The notes under the pieces are model-generated. The model saw only the letters and a list, made by a program, of their open reading frames with translations, was not told the origin of the DNA and searched no databases. From positions 765,001 through 829,000 of the forward strand of contig NZ_CCXR01000001.1 in NCBI RefSeq assembly GCF_000821085.1: a stretch of 64,000 nucleotides of DNA. The letters run 5' to 3'. This document shows positions 25,456 to 34,065 of this stretch, in pieces (the first letter of the stretch is position 1; the number at the start of each line of letters is the position of its first letter). The position numbers and the translations under genes were made by a program. The stretch is from Bacillus sp. B-jedd (GTDB lineage: Bacteria; Bacillota; Bacilli; Bacillales; Cytobacillaceae).

Positions 25456-26559
25456 ATCAATATTAATAATGTGTTTTGGGCTCTATGACAGCGTATTCCA
25501 GTAGCATGCTGGAAGTGACAGAAATTTAAGCTTAATAAGGAGGGGTTTGGAATGATCGATGAGAACAATCACCATTTTGTGATCTCGAAGGAAGATTGGT
25601 CCCTCCACCGAAAAGGCCACGATGATCAGCAACGGCATCAGGAAAAAGTCCAGGAGGCAATCCGCAATAATCTTCCAGACTTGATTACCGAGGAAAGTAT
25701 CATTATGTCAAATGGCCGCGATGTAGTAAAAATACCGATTCGTTCTTTGGACGAATACAAAATCCGCTACAATTACGATAAAAACAAGCATGTGGGCCAG
25801 GGAAATGGCAAATCCAAGGTAGGCGATGTTGTTGCCCGGGACTCTTCGGGGGACAAAAAAGGGCCTGGCAAAGGCCAAGGGGCAGGGGACCAGGCGGGCG
25901 AGGACTATTTTGAAGCAGAAGTATCGATGATGGAATTGGAAGAGGCCCTGTTCAAACAGCTCGAACTGCCCAATTTGAAGAAAAAGGAACAGGCGGAGAA
26001 CCTGATTGAACATATAGAGTTTAATGATATTAGAAAAACTGGGCTCATGGGCAATATTGATAAAAAACGGACGATGATGTCAGCATTCAAACGAAATGCC
26101 ATGCATGGGAAACCGGCATTCCATCCAATTTATACGGAAGACCTGAAATTCAAGACATGGAATGAAATAGTCAAGCCGGACTCAAAAGCCGTGGTCCTGG
26201 CGATGATGGACACAAGCGGCAGTATGGGGCTTTGGGAAAAGTATATGGCACGCAGTTTCTTTTTCTGGATGACACGCTTCCTCCGCACAAAATACGAAAC
26301 CGTGGAAATTGAATTTATTGCCCATCATACAGAAGCAAAAGTCGTATCAGAGGAAGATTTCTTCTCAAAAGGTGAAAGCGGAGGGACGATTTGTTCATCG
26401 GCTTACCGGAAGGCTCTCGAACTTATCCAAAATAAATATGATCCCGTTAAATTCAATATTTACCCGTTCCACTTCTCGGACGGAGATAACCTCACCTCCG
26501 ATAACGCACGCTGCGTCAAGCTTGTCGAGGAGCTGATGAAGGTGTCGAATATGTTCGGT

Positions 26560-26600
26560 TATGGGGAAGTGAACCAGTATAACATCAAACCATATACACA
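26560..26600. other. Left prophage junction (attL) in yhbH
   Basis: The change from conserved yhbH coding sequence to unrelated sequence occurs about 26580-26585, just after the codons for N-Q-Y-N. The pentamer ATAAC occurs here (26578-26582) and also at the right junction (63892-63896), so it is a candidate for the short core of a serine integrase. The exact crossover point cannot be fixed without an empty site. Confidence 0.65.
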
Positions 26601-26603
26601 AGA

Positions 26604-26629
26604 AAAACCGTTGGTGCACCAACGGTTTT
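26604..26629. terminator. Perfect 26-bp palindromic bidirectional terminator
   Basis: AAAACCGTTGGTG is followed directly by its exact inverse. It has A-runs and T-runs at the ends and no separate loop. It lies at the 3' end of the integrase gene and inside the hybrid reading frame of yhbH. It probably ends transcription from both sides. Confidence 0.8.
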
Positions 26630-26630
26630 A

Positions 26631-28187
26631 TTATATCTTAGGATAAAGCTGAATGACAAACTGATCAATTTTTGTCCATTCTTTTTTACGCAAAAAGGTG
26701 GCCCTTTCTAGTACCGACTTAAGTAACCTGTTTTTCTTTTCAATATCATCAGTCTCCCTATAAGCGGTTAAGACTGATTTTACCAAGGGGATAAATTGTT
26801 TAGTATTCTTTTCTCTAAATTTTTCTTTTTCCATATCTTCAACGATAAGACGTGTTTCGTCTTTTAATTTCTCAATTCTATCAACTAGCACCTTTTGTCT
26901 TTCCATAAAGGTATTAATATCATATACTCCCTTTTCTAAGAAGTCATGTAAGGCGCTTTTCTGTTTGTTAGCCTCAGCAATTTCCTTTTTCTTCTTATCG
27001 AGGGCTTTTTCCTGGAACTGAATAATAGATGAGTTGTTTTTTGCGTCTTGCTGCTTCGGTATTTCAAATTCTTTTATATATTGCTCTAAAGATACTAGAA
27101 TTCTATTTTCAACCAAATATAGCATGGCACCTTTTTGCTTGCCTCTACATTGAGCTTTTGTACAATAAATCATTGAGTTTGGACGGTCTTTTCTAGGTTG
27201 ATAGAGCATTGTATATCCACACAGTTCACATTTTAATATACCAGCAAGAGGATTTGATAGTACATTATTCGCCTTCGTGGAGGGTCTAAATCTGCCTGAA
27301 TGAGCGGCGTTGGCAGCATCAAACAACTCTTTTGTAACTAAAGGTTCATGTGCCTCATCTTTTACTATCCATTCCTCCGGCTTCATTTTCCTCCTTGTAT
27401 ATTGTCCTCCACGTTTGAGGTAAGTGATTTTCCCCCATATAATTTTTCCTATATAAACTTCATTTTTGACTATGGCGGTAATGGTTGACGGTGACCAGTG
27501 GTTTCTATTCGTATCTGGCGGAGCTACTGACCACTCATCCAATTTTTTAGCAATTGCTTGCCGACCATTTCCCTTTACAGTCATTTCAAATATTTTTTGG
27601 ATTACCCAAGCTGTATCCGGATCAGGGTACAGCTTAAGATTTTCATCTCTAAGATAGCCATACGGTGGTTTCTTTGAAATAGATCTTCCCATCTTTGCTT
27701 TATCACGGCGCCCACCTTGAAGACGTTTATTTATAGACTTCAATTCCTGTCTAGCCACCAGTGATTTTACCCCGAATACAAGCTCCCAATTTTCTTCTTC
27801 GGGATCATAAATTTCCGTTGGCGTTATAAGTTTTATATTGTTATACCTAAATGCGCGATCTAAGATACCTGAATCATACATATCACCACGGCCTAAACGG
27901 TCTATGTCTATAACCAAAACTCCGTCTATATCGCCTTCATCCATTCTATTTAGCATCTTTTGCACTTCGGGCCGTTCAATGATTGAATCACCCGAAACTA
28001 ATTCTTCATAAGGCGGTTCAACTAAAATGTGCCCTTCTCTTTTTATGACATCCATTAAATTTCGCCTATGCCTTGCAAGTGTATCGTATTCTCTTCCTTC
28101 AGCTGCGGCTTTGCGCTCTTCTTCGACGTCAGAACGGCTTTTTCTAAGGTAGACCAATAATCGCATTTCGAAACTACGATAATTCAT
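26631..28187 (-). CDS. int: Large serine recombinase (phage integrase)
   Basis: This 518-residue integrase has an N-terminal resolvase domain ([11 protein letters not shown] with the catalytic Ser; [36 protein letters not shown]). Next come a recombinase domain ([20 protein letters not shown]), a zinc ribbon (CELCGY..CTKAQC) and a coiled coil (about 400-470). The YLRKSR subclass resembles integrases of B. cereus-group phages such as W-beta, from memory. ATG 28187 with GAGGTGATGTA is chosen over the longer frame. It sits at the left prophage end, pointing to the attachment site. Confidence 0.94.
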   Translation of the reverse strand: MNYRSFEMRLLVYLRKSRSDVEEERKAAAEGREYDTLARHRRNLMDVIKREGHILVEPPYEELVSGDSIIERPEVQKMLNRMDEGDIDGVLVIDIDRLGRGDMYDSGILDRAFRYNNIKLITPTEIYDPEEENWELVFGVKSLVARQELKSINKRLQGGRRDKAKMGRSISKKPPYGYLRDENLKLYPDPDTAWVIQKIFEMTVKGNGRQAIAKKLDEWSVAPPDTNRNHWSPSTITAIVKNEVYIGKIIWGKITYLKRGGQYTRRKMKPEEWIVKDEAHEPLVTKELFDAANAAHSGRFRPSTKANNVLSNPLAGILKCELCGYTMLYQPRKDRPNSMIYCTKAQCRGKQKGAMLYLVENRILVSLEQYIKEFEIPKQQDAKNNSSIIQFQEKALDKKKKEIAEANKQKSALHDFLEKGVYDINTFMERQKVLVDRIEKLKDETRLIVEDMEKEKFREKNTKQFIPLVKSVLTAYRETDDIEKKNRLLKSVLERATFLRKKEWTKIDQFVIQLYPKI

Positions 28188-28238
28188 TACATCACCTCTA
28201 TACATAATTAAACAAGCAATACACATTAGAATAAATAG

Positions 28239-28260
28239 AAAAAGCCCTAAATGGCTTTTC
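28239..28260. terminator. Terminator-like hairpin between integrase and membrane protein genes
   Basis: GAAAAAGCC pairs with GGCTTTTC around a short loop, with an A-rich left side that would be a U-run for leftward transcription. Confidence 0.6.
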
Positions 28261-28313
28261 CAAAGGTTGAATCCTTAGAGATATTCTTCTAAGTTGGAAT
28301 TCACAAAATTTAT

Positions 28314-28859
28314 TTATTGATAATTACTACTTTTATAATCCTGAGCTTCGCTAAATGTATTGAAACGAATCAACTTCTTTATATTGTTTGAATCAAAAAT
28401 CACACCAAGATATCCGTCTTTACCTATTAATACATCCATATATAAATCTTGCTTTAATTTATATGATTCTGCTAACGCTACATCACCTAAAATGTCAATT
28501 GAATATTCATCATAAGGCATATTTACCGGGTATCTTTCCATCATGTCCTCAATAGAATATGTCGCCTCCTTTTGGTCCTCTTCGTAGGAAACGTCAATTT
28601 CAATAGTTTCTGAGTTGTTTAGGTTTTCTATAACAGTTGAAGTGTTATCGCCAGGTGCGTTCTTTTGACTTTGTGGTTGTACTACCTGCTTTCCATTTAT
28701 ACCTCCTAGAGAGTATGCAGCAATGGTTATAACAAGGCCTGCCGCGAACACAAGCCAGGTAAGTTTATTACCCATCCTCCTCTTATAAGGGCCAGCATAA
28801 AATGCAGCGAGCATTAAAATAATTCCTATTAGTCCGATCAAACTCTTATCCCCTTTCAA
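28314..28859 (-). CDS. Two-helix membrane protein in the lysogeny region
   Basis: This 181-residue protein has two N-terminal transmembrane helices (LIGLIGIILMLAAFYAG and LTWLVFAAGLVITIAAYSLGG). An outer polar domain of about 125 residues follows, ending in FNTFSEAQDYKSSNYQ. The region between integrase and repressor is expressed in lysogens and often carries superinfection-exclusion or conversion genes. That role is inferred from position only. No family is recognised. A GAAAGGGG-like site precedes the ATG. Confidence 0.7.
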   Translation of the reverse strand: MKGDKSLIGLIGIILMLAAFYAGPYKRRMGNKLTWLVFAAGLVITIAAYSLGGINGKQVVQPQSQKNAPGDNTSTVIENLNNSETIEIDVSYEEDQKEATYSIEDMMERYPVNMPYDEYSIDILGDVALAESYKLKQDLYMDVLIGKDGYLGVIFDSNNIKKLIRFNTFSEAQDYKSSNYQ

Positions 28860-28887
28860 TGCTATAAATGATGTTCAAGGTAATTCA

Positions 28888-29322
28888 TCAAAAAGAAACT
28901 TTTTTCAATTTGGCTAGTTCAACAGGAATACCGTAAATAGGGCCAATTTCTGATAATGAAAGATTTGTATTTTGATATTCTATTAATTCTTGATCAGGTA
29001 GAAGGAGCTCTACTGCGAATTTATTTGCTTCGCGTTCGAATTTATCAATGGAATAGTATGTATTGTTTTTTAAGAATGAAGTGTTAGCGCCAGGGTGAAG
29101 GATTGCATGGCCTAATTCATGGGCGCAAACGAAATTCCGAACCTTCTCATCGAGATTACAATTTAGATGAATAATTTGCACCCGTTTATAGGAACGATAA
29201 AATCCCAAAATTTTCCCTAAGTCAAGGTATAATACTTCTATCGACCTTGCTTCTGCTATAAGAAAAGGATCATTGGTTTGAAATTTGTTAATGAGGGAAG
29301 TGACTTTTCTTTTGATGCGCAC
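28888..29322 (-). CDS. ImmA/IrrE family metallopeptidase
   Basis: This 144-residue protein has the zinc motif HELGHAIL in a helix and a third-ligand region FEREANKFAVELLLP. ImmA-type proteases cut the adjacent phage or ICE repressor during induction. The gene is 14 bases downstream of the XRE repressor gene in the same direction, the classic ImmR-ImmA pairing. It probably triggers induction of this prophage. Confidence 0.92.
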   Translation of the reverse strand: MRIKRKVTSLINKFQTNDPFLIAEARSIEVLYLDLGKILGFYRSYKRVQIIHLNCNLDEKVRNFVCAHELGHAILHPGANTSFLKNNTYYSIDKFEREANKFAVELLLPDQELIEYQNTNLSLSEIGPIYGIPVELAKLKKVSF

Positions 29323-29336
29323 AGCATGCCCCTCCG

Positions 29337-29816
29337 TTATTTGTTTTCTCTATATTTCTTCGGAGTGAATTTTCTCTTTGCAATCTGTTTGGCCAACTTC
29401 ATAGAGGTTTCTAAAGAAGCAATGAGAAGTTCCCTATCTTCTTCGTCCAAATCATCAATGGTTTGCCCGTCAAAATGAGAATAGCCATCTTTACTTTCGA
29501 GACTTTGAATGATTTTTTCTAAATCTTTTGCGATATCCTTTTTATCTTTTGCTGAAAGCTCTGGAAGTGAAGATGTATTTGAAACATCAGAATTTATATA
29601 TCCTGCTATTTCCATTAGTTTTTCATAAGGATAATCATATGCAGAAGCTAAACGCTTTAATGTCTCTGGCGAGGGATTTAATGGCTTTTTAGTACCTCTT
29701 CTATATCCTGATTCTACATCAGAAATATAAGAATGGCTTAATCCTGTTTTTTCGGCTATGCTTCGTAATGATTTTTCGCCTCTTAATTTTCTAAGTAAGT
29801 TTCCTAATTCATTCAT
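29337..29816 (-). CDS. XRE-family phage repressor (CI/ImmR-like)
   Basis: This 159-residue protein has an N-terminal helix-turn-helix (LRKLRGEKSLRSIAEKTGLS, SYISDVESGYRRG) and an acidic C-terminal segment. It is transcribed leftward, divergent from the Cro-like gene at 29989 and upstream of immA. AAGGAGATAGC precedes the ATG. It is the likely lysogeny repressor acting on operators in 29820-29970. Confidence 0.9.
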   Translation of the reverse strand: MNELGNLLRKLRGEKSLRSIAEKTGLSHSYISDVESGYRRGTKKPLNPSPETLKRLASAYDYPYEKLMEIAGYINSDVSNTSSLPELSAKDKKDIAKDLEKIIQSLESKDGYSHFDGQTIDDLDEEDRELLIASLETSMKLAKQIAKRKFTPKKYRENK

Positions 29817-29829
29817 AATAAGCTATCTC

Positions 29830-29875
29830 CTTAATATGTAAACCTTGTAATACATATTGTAAAACATATACAACA
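29830..29875. promoter_or_regulatory. Repressor promoter region with TGTA-type repeats
   Basis: Several TTGTA/TACA motifs lie here, including TGTAAAACATATACA (7-bp arms TGTA..TACA) and TTGTAATACATATTGTA. They are candidate operators overlapping the leftward promoter of the repressor. The promoter elements themselves are not clear. Confidence 0.5.
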
Positions 29876-29916
29876 TAAAACAGAAGCAAAAAAGGAAAAT
29901 ATTTTGTTGAACATAG

Positions 29917-29945
29917 TTGACATCATATCGCACATAGTTTACAAT
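29917..29945 (+). promoter_or_regulatory. Rightward early promoter
   Basis: Perfect TTGACA (29917-29922) and TACAAT (29940-29945) are 17 bases apart, 44 bases before the Cro-like gene. The -10 lies inside the 40-bp palindrome. Confidence 0.85.
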
Positions 29946-29967
29946 TCGAATTGTAGAACATGTGCGA
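29928..29967. promoter_or_regulatory. 40-bp symmetric operator over the early promoter
   Basis: Outer arms TCGCACAT and ATGTGCGA enclose a central perfect 16-bp palindrome, TACAATTCGAATTGTA, each separated by four bases. The arrangement is exactly symmetric and covers the -10 element. It is most likely bound by the CI-like or Cro-like protein as two dimers or as a tetramer. Confidence 0.75.
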
Positions 29968-29988
29968 CATGCAAAGGAGGTGCATATT

Positions 29989-30222
29989 ATGGAAAACATT
30001 GTGAAGTACTTAAGAAAAAGCAGGGATGTAGATCTTACACAGGAGGAACTTGCAACTGCGATTGGAGTTTCCAGACATACAATTATCTCTATTGAGAATG
30101 GTGGTAATACAACAGGAGAAGTCATGCTGAAAATAGCTAACTTTTTCAATAAGGATCCAAGAGAGATTTTTTTTATAGAAAGTGTCGCACAAAAAGAACA
30201 GGCGGGTGCTAATTCCAGCTAA
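29989..30222 (+). CDS. Cro-like helix-turn-helix regulator
   Basis: This 77-residue protein is nearly all HTH: LTQEELATAIGVSRHTIISI followed by ENGGNTTGEV. It starts the rightward early operon, opposite to the repressor, so it is the Cro-like switch partner. The start at 29989 has a perfect AAGGAGG 8 bases upstream. The longer frame start at 29962 lies inside the operator and is rejected. Confidence 0.88.
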   Translation: MENIVKYLRKSRDVDLTQEELATAIGVSRHTIISIENGGNTTGEVMLKIANFFNKDPREIFFIESVAQKEQAGANSS

Positions 30223-30239
30223 AGGAGGTTCCTATTATT

Positions 30240-30479
30240 ATGTACTCAAATTTAACAAGTGACATGAATACCGCGCATAAACATAGTTCAAGGGGGAATG
30301 CGGGCATGGCACTACCTAAGAAGGAACACCTTATTGGCAATTCAACTGTTATTGTCCACTCGCCACTGGTTGAAATGACATCTGCTGAAAGAGCCAACTG
30401 GTTTAAAGAACAATGGGAAGAAGGACACCCTGTTTTAAAAGAAATTGCTCGTGCAGTTGAAGATTGCTACAGGAATTAA
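30240..30479 (+). CDS. Phage early protein of unknown function
   Basis: This 79-residue protein has a middle segment IVHSPLVEMTSAERANWFKE and a helical end. AAAGGAGG lies 11 bases before the ATG. It follows the Cro-like gene by 17 bases in the early operon. No family is recognised with confidence. Confidence 0.65.
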   Translation: MYSNLTSDMNTAHKHSSRGNAGMALPKKEHLIGNSTVIVHSPLVEMTSAERANWFKEQWEEGHPVLKEIARAVEDCYRN

Positions 30480-30552
30480 TCCCCACTCTTAAAATATCAG
30501 CAAATGCAGTCACAAATATACCTATACTTTGGTACAGAATGGAGGAGTTGGA

Positions 30553-31068
30553 TTGGTGGCCATAGGGGAAGCATTGGCCAAAGCTCGAAAAAGGCAAGGT
30601 TACTCCCAAGAAGATCTATCTGCGCACTTACCTATTTCTCGAGAAAGTGTGGCCAAATATGAAACAGGTTCGCGCCGGCTTCCGGATGATATGCGGAAGC
30701 CGATCGCCGAAGCCCTGGATGACGTTGAATATTACTTTGTAACTTGGAAGGAAGCAGCTGGTGAAGTAGCAATCCCGTTTTTAAATGGTGAGCATGTAGA
30801 TCACCATCCTTCCAGTATGGCTTTTATGGTAAAGGGCGAAACCGCGGAAGCTCTGCAGCACCTAGAAAAGGTTTCTTGGACGAAGCCGGTACATACAAGA
30901 ACAGAAGCTGAAAAGGAAGACATGAAAAAGGTCTTGTTTGAGTTATTGGATGCTGCGGCCAGCATTATCAACCTGGTTGCAATTGTTGCTCGGGAATATC
31001 GTTTTTCCTTGAAAGAAATTTTTAAGGTTTGGCGGGTTTCGTTGAAATTGCGGAAATTGAATAGATAG
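30553..31068 (+). CDS. Second XRE-family regulator with long C-terminal domain
   Basis: The protein has 171 residues, with an N-terminal HTH (ALAKARKRQGYSQEDLSAHL, ISRESVAKYETGSRRLP) and a C-terminal region of about 100 residues. That region includes a hydrophobic helix (DAAASIINLVAIVAREY). The TTG at 30553 has GGAGG seven bases upstream; the in-frame ATG at 30529 has no site. It probably regulates early genes. The target is unknown. Confidence 0.82.
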   Translation: MVAIGEALAKARKRQGYSQEDLSAHLPISRESVAKYETGSRRLPDDMRKPIAEALDDVEYYFVTWKEAAGEVAIPFLNGEHVDHHPSSMAFMVKGETAEALQHLEKVSWTKPVHTRTEAEKEDMKKVLFELLDAAASIINLVAIVAREYRFSLKEIFKVWRVSLKLRKLNR

Positions 31069-31079
31069 GAGGTTTGGGA

Positions 31080-31364
31080 ATGAGTGAAAATCAAGAAGTT
31101 GATTTGAAGGAACTTGCCCTTAAATATGGTAATGAATTTGCTGCCGAAATAGAAAAACAAATTAACATCTGTAAAGAATTAAACCATGATTTCATTATTC
31201 GGATTACACAAGAGACTAAAAATTTTCTTACATTTACCCTTGCAACCAATAGTTACGTAAATATTTATGAGGTATCTAAAAATCAATTTTATATTCTAAG
31301 ACATTCATTTGTTAGCTATAACGATTGCGAAAAAGCTTTAGAGTTAATGAGAGCATTTGACTAA
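31080..31364 (+). CDS. Small acidic phage protein of unknown function
   Basis: This 94-residue protein has a helical start (ELALKYGNEFAAEIEKQINI) and a beta-rich second half. AGGAGG lies seven bases before the ATG, and the gene is 11 bases after the XRE gene. No homologue is recognised. Confidence 0.6.
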   Translation: MSENQEVDLKELALKYGNEFAAEIEKQINICKELNHDFIIRITQETKNFLTFTLATNSYVNIYEVSKNQFYILRHSFVSYNDCEKALELMRAFD

Positions 31365-31429
31365 TTTTTTTTTCGAGAAAAGGCGAAATTTGATGAACAA
31401 AATTAGGAATAACGGAAGGAGATTTTAAT

Positions 31430-31780
31430 ATGAAACAAGGCATCTATTTACAACCGGTACAAAGGGAAATGATTAAGACCGCAATGAGGGCCTATAGGAA
31501 AGGCCTTAACGGGTTGGGGCAACGTCTCTTTGATATCGCTTACAACAAAGTAAAAGATATGGGCAGAAGAATCGAACTGGATGGTATGGAAATGATTTTT
31601 ATTTCTCAGTCATTGAATCAACACGGAAAGGGATTATCGGCATCCGGAAAGATTGTTGAGTCCAGACACTATCGCCATCTAGCAATGGGCATTGAGGATA
31701 TAAGGATTCATTTCCAACAAACAAATGGACCTAAAGTAAAAAAAGAAAAAGCAGCAAGTGCTAGCACACTCACTGCTTAA
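31430..31780 (+). CDS. Phage early protein of unknown function
   Basis: This 116-residue basic protein has helical segments (REMIKTAMRAYRKGLNGL) and a Lys/Ala-rich tail. GGAAGGAGATTTTAAT precedes the ATG. No family is recognised. Confidence 0.6.
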   Translation: MKQGIYLQPVQREMIKTAMRAYRKGLNGLGQRLFDIAYNKVKDMGRRIELDGMEMIFISQSLNQHGKGLSASGKIVESRHYRHLAMGIEDIRIHFQQTNGPKVKKEKAASASTLTA

Positions 31781-31934
31781 AAAGAAAATTGTCGAATTTA
31801 ATCATATTATACCACACTTTTTCGTGGCGGCAAAGCTCAGGCTTGCCGTAATGGCCAGGAAGGTCTGCTCCCCCCTTCCAGACAATTCTTCCTGGTCGTT
31901 ACGGTGCGCACTGACCTTTGAAAGGAGGGTAGGA

Positions 31935-32297
31935 ATGAATCGGAAAGAGAAGATGGTCATCCGGAGACAGATCAGCACAATCTTGGAAACTAAGTGCGGT
32001 AGATGTGTCTATCGGAAAGGAGATAGTATTTCAATTTGTTCAAAATGTCCAACCGGCCAACAACTACAAACCATTTCAAACAAGTTGTGGAATGGGAATC
32101 GGATATCAGCTGCCCCTGTTAATCACAATAGCAAGAGGCGTGTTTGGACGGAGGAGGAGGATTTATATCTTCTAAATCATAAGAAATACTTTTCAGTGGA
32201 TCATATTGCAGAAAAATTGGGTAGGACAGTGTATGCAGTAAATACCCGGATGACCAAATTACGAAGAAAACGAAGGCAAATGAAATTAGCCCTCTAA
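31935..32297 (+). CDS. Zinc-finger plus Myb/SANT-like HTH protein
   Basis: This 120-residue protein has a zinc-binding part with two CxxC-like pairs (CGRCVY and CSKCPTG). A C-terminal SANT/Myb-like helix-turn-helix follows (RRVWTEEEDLYLLNHKKYF, DHIAEKLGRTVYAVNTRM). Such proteins are frequent in Bacillus phage early regions. ATG 31935 has GAAAGGAGGGTAGGA. The upstream extension of the frame is not coding. Confidence 0.78.
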   Translation: MNRKEKMVIRRQISTILETKCGRCVYRKGDSISICSKCPTGQQLQTISNKLWNGNRISAAPVNHNSKRRVWTEEEDLYLLNHKKYFSVDHIAEKLGRTVYAVNTRMTKLRRKRRQMKLAL

Positions 32298-32317
32298 AAA
32301 ACTGGAAGGTGGATTAA

Positions 32318-32494
32318 ATGGTTTATGAAATTGACTTTTCCATAAAAGTGAATGGGAATTTCCGTTCGATCCATAACGCTCTAGTTCAGGCTAAAAGCGT
32401 TACAGAATGCCAGACGATTGCTGATGAGATTCGGCAGGAAATACATCCTACAGATTATCAGGAAATTCATATTTTCATAGAAGGTCACGAATGA
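32318..32494 (+). CDS. Small phage protein (58 residues), unknown function
   Basis: An ATG with GGAAGGTGGATTAA starts a 58-residue ORF with alternating strand-helix-strand pattern (YEIDFSIKVNGNFRS, ECQTIADEIRQEI, YQEIHIFIEGHE). Its stop overlaps the next start as ATGA. No family is recognised. Confidence 0.6.
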   Translation: MVYEIDFSIKVNGNFRSIHNALVQAKSVTECQTIADEIRQEIHPTDYQEIHIFIEGHE

Positions 32495-32706
32495 TTGGGG
32501 CCAACGAAACAAGAGTGCTTTTGCCCAGAAACATTTTGGACAAGCAAGCAGAACTCACCTACGGCCAACTTAATGTGCAAATAAAAAACTATCTCGAACG
32601 GTATGAAGACTATACATTTTTATATTTAGATGGTTACTTTGCCGTTTGCGATAGAGGGGAAAGGAGAAAGAATGGTGCCCAAAAAAGTGAAAAGAGTCGT
32701 CATTAG
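32491..32706 (+). CDS. Small phage protein (71 residues), unknown function
   Basis: It is translationally coupled to the previous gene (ATGA overlap) and overlaps the start of the DnaD-type gene by 35 bases. It contains YGQLNVQIKNYLERYEDYTF. No family is recognised. Confidence 0.55.
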   Translation: MIGANETRVLLPRNILDKQAELTYGQLNVQIKNYLERYEDYTFLYLDGYFAVCDRGERRKNGAQKSEKSRH

Positions 32707-33769
32707 ACAAGAACTAGTTGAACTTACAGGCGACTTCAGATTGGCCATCGTTCTTGACCAGATGATTTATTGGTCCGAACGAAAAAATGATGCGGATAAA
32801 TTTTTGCAAGAAGAAATGGACCGTATCAAAAAGTATGCCTCGAATGAGTCAGAGCTACAGAACCTGAATATCGATCACTTAAAAAGTCATGGGTGGATTT
32901 ATAAAAAAGCAGAGGATCTTTCCGAGGAAACAATGATAAACGTTAAACCAAAGACGATGCGCGAATATCTAACCATTCTTGTCCAAAAAGGATGGCTGGA
33001 TGAACGCAGAAATCCACTTATAAAAATGGATCGCACCCTGCAATATAGAGTGAACTTGTTGAAAATCCAACTCGACTTGCAAGCAATTGGTTACGCTCTT
33101 GAGGGTTATGCTCTTGCAAAGGTCGAAAAAGTAAATTCGAATTTACCTCAAGAAAATACGAAAGAACAAAAAGAAAATTGGAAGGGTGAAAATGTAAATA
33201 CAAAGGGCGAAAATGTAGCTCCAAAGGGCGAAAATGTAACAGCAATACCAGAGCTTACAACAGAGCCTACACCAGAGATTACAAACAAAGCTTCTTCTTT
33301 TTCTGAAAACGATACTGCTGAAAACGAAATGGCGGTATCGGTTGAGAAGACATCTGATAATGCATTTGCGTTTTTTGAAAAAAACGGATTCGGTATGGTC
33401 AGTGGGTACATGGGAGACAAGATTGGCTCCTGGTGCGACGATTTGTCAGATGAGTTAGTTGTCGAGGCAATGAAGATTGCTGTAGAGCGTGGTGCCCGTA
33501 ACTGGAGTTATGTTGAAAAAATTCTCCAAGACTGGCTTGGTCGAAAGGTTAAATCGGTAAACGAGGCCCATGCAATAATGGCTGCCTTTCAAGAGCAGAA
33601 AGCGAGACAGCGTCATCAACCTAGAGGGAGACCTATCAGGCAGGAAAAGGTTCCAGAATGGTTTGACAAATCAGGAACAAACCAAGCTCCCCAAGAAGAT
33701 CAGGAAGCAGTCGAAGCCAGAAAGAAGGAAGTTGAGGAGCTACTAAGTGCTTTCAAGGGAGGAGCTTGA
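32672..33769 (+). CDS. DnaD-domain replication initiation protein
   Basis: The N-terminal region of this 365-residue protein is a winged-helix replisome-organiser type domain (FRLAIVLDQMIYWSERKNDA, KTMREYLTILVQKGWLDERRNP). A low-complexity linker (about residues 165-225) has three K-G-E-N-V repeats. The C-terminal DnaD_2-like domain includes AFAFFEKNGFGMVSGYMG and YVEKILQDWLGR. Such proteins open the phage origin and recruit the host helicase loader. ATG 32672 has GGGGAAAGGAGAAAG. No DnaC-like loader gene is seen after it. The 21-bp repeats inside the linker may be the origin. Confidence 0.88.
   Translation: MVPKKVKRVVIRQELVELTGDFRLAIVLDQMIYWSERKNDADKFLQEEMDRIKKYASNESELQNLNIDHLKSHGWIYKKAEDLSEETMINVKPKTMREYLTILVQKGWLDERRNPLIKMDRTLQYRVNLLKIQLDLQAIGYALEGYALAKVEKVNSNLPQENTKEQKENWKGENVNTKGENVAPKGENVTAIPELTTEPTPEITNKASSFSENDTAENEMAVSVEKTSDNAFAFFEKNGFGMVSGYMGDKIGSWCDDLSDELVVEAMKIAVERGARNWSYVEKILQDWLGRKVKSVNEAHAIMAAFQEQKARQRHQPRGRPIRQEKVPEWFDKSGTNQAPQEDQEAVEARKKEVEELLSAFKGGA
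33182..33244 (+). repeat. Three tandem 21-bp repeats inside the replication gene (candidate origin iterons)
   Basis: The 15-base core AAGGGYGAAAATGTA starts at 33182, 33203 and 33224, exactly 21 bases apart. The repeats keep the reading frame and encode K-G-E-N-V plus two residues. Origins inside the initiator gene are well known in phages, so these may be binding sites of the encoded protein. Confidence 0.6.
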
Positions 33770-33772
33770 GTT

Positions 33773-33949
33773 ATGGGACTGTTACTTGACGCTGTAAAGA
33801 ACCGGCGAGATTTTATACTTTTTCAACTTTTGAAGGCTGGATATCCAAAAAGCGAAAAGCTTTCATCCCTGCCATTATCAGAACTGGAGCATCTTTACAT
33901 AAGCGTGCGTTGTTCGCAGGCGAAAAATGCTCCTTTGGTCAGCAACTGA
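33773..33949 (+). CDS. Small phage protein (58 residues), unknown function
   Basis: An ATG after GGGAGGAGCTTGAGTT starts M-G-L-L-L-D-A-V-K-N-R-R; the product includes DFILFQLLKAGYPKSEKL. It is the first of four overlapping small frames. No family is recognised. Confidence 0.55.
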   Translation: MGLLLDAVKNRRDFILFQLLKAGYPKSEKLSSLPLSELEHLYISVRCSQAKNAPLVSN

Positions 33950-34065
33950 TGTCATCGCTATCGTTAAGTCAATTAAACTATCTCGCCAGGTATACGACCA
34001 ACTATCGGAAGCCTGCTTTAGATGAGCTGAATAGGAGGATAAAGCTACATGCATTCTCCCGTTAA
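33949..34065 (+). CDS. Very small phage protein (38 residues), unknown function
   Basis: The ATG shares one base with the preceding TGA stop, so coupling is likely. The product includes SLSQLNYLARYTTNYRKPAL. It has no ribosome site of its own. Confidence 0.45.
   Translation: MSSLSLSQLNYLARYTTNYRKPALDELNRRIKLHAFSR

Larger units (their letters stand above)
25552..26646 (+). pseudogene. yhbH: YhbH (UPF0229) sporulation protein, C-terminus replaced at the prophage junction
   Basis: Residues 1 to about 344 match Yhb[14 protein letters not shown] start, [20 protein letters not shown], a VWA-like MMDTSGSMG metal site, and [14 protein letters not shown]. subtilis YhbH continues for about 35-40 more residues after NQYN. 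Here the frame passes into unrelated sequence, adds about 20 residues and ends at 26646 after crossing a perfect palindrome. AAGGAGGGG precedes the ATG. The host part ends at about 26582, directly before the prophage integrase. Whether the shortened protein works is unknown; the missing region is normally conserved. Confidence 0.88.
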
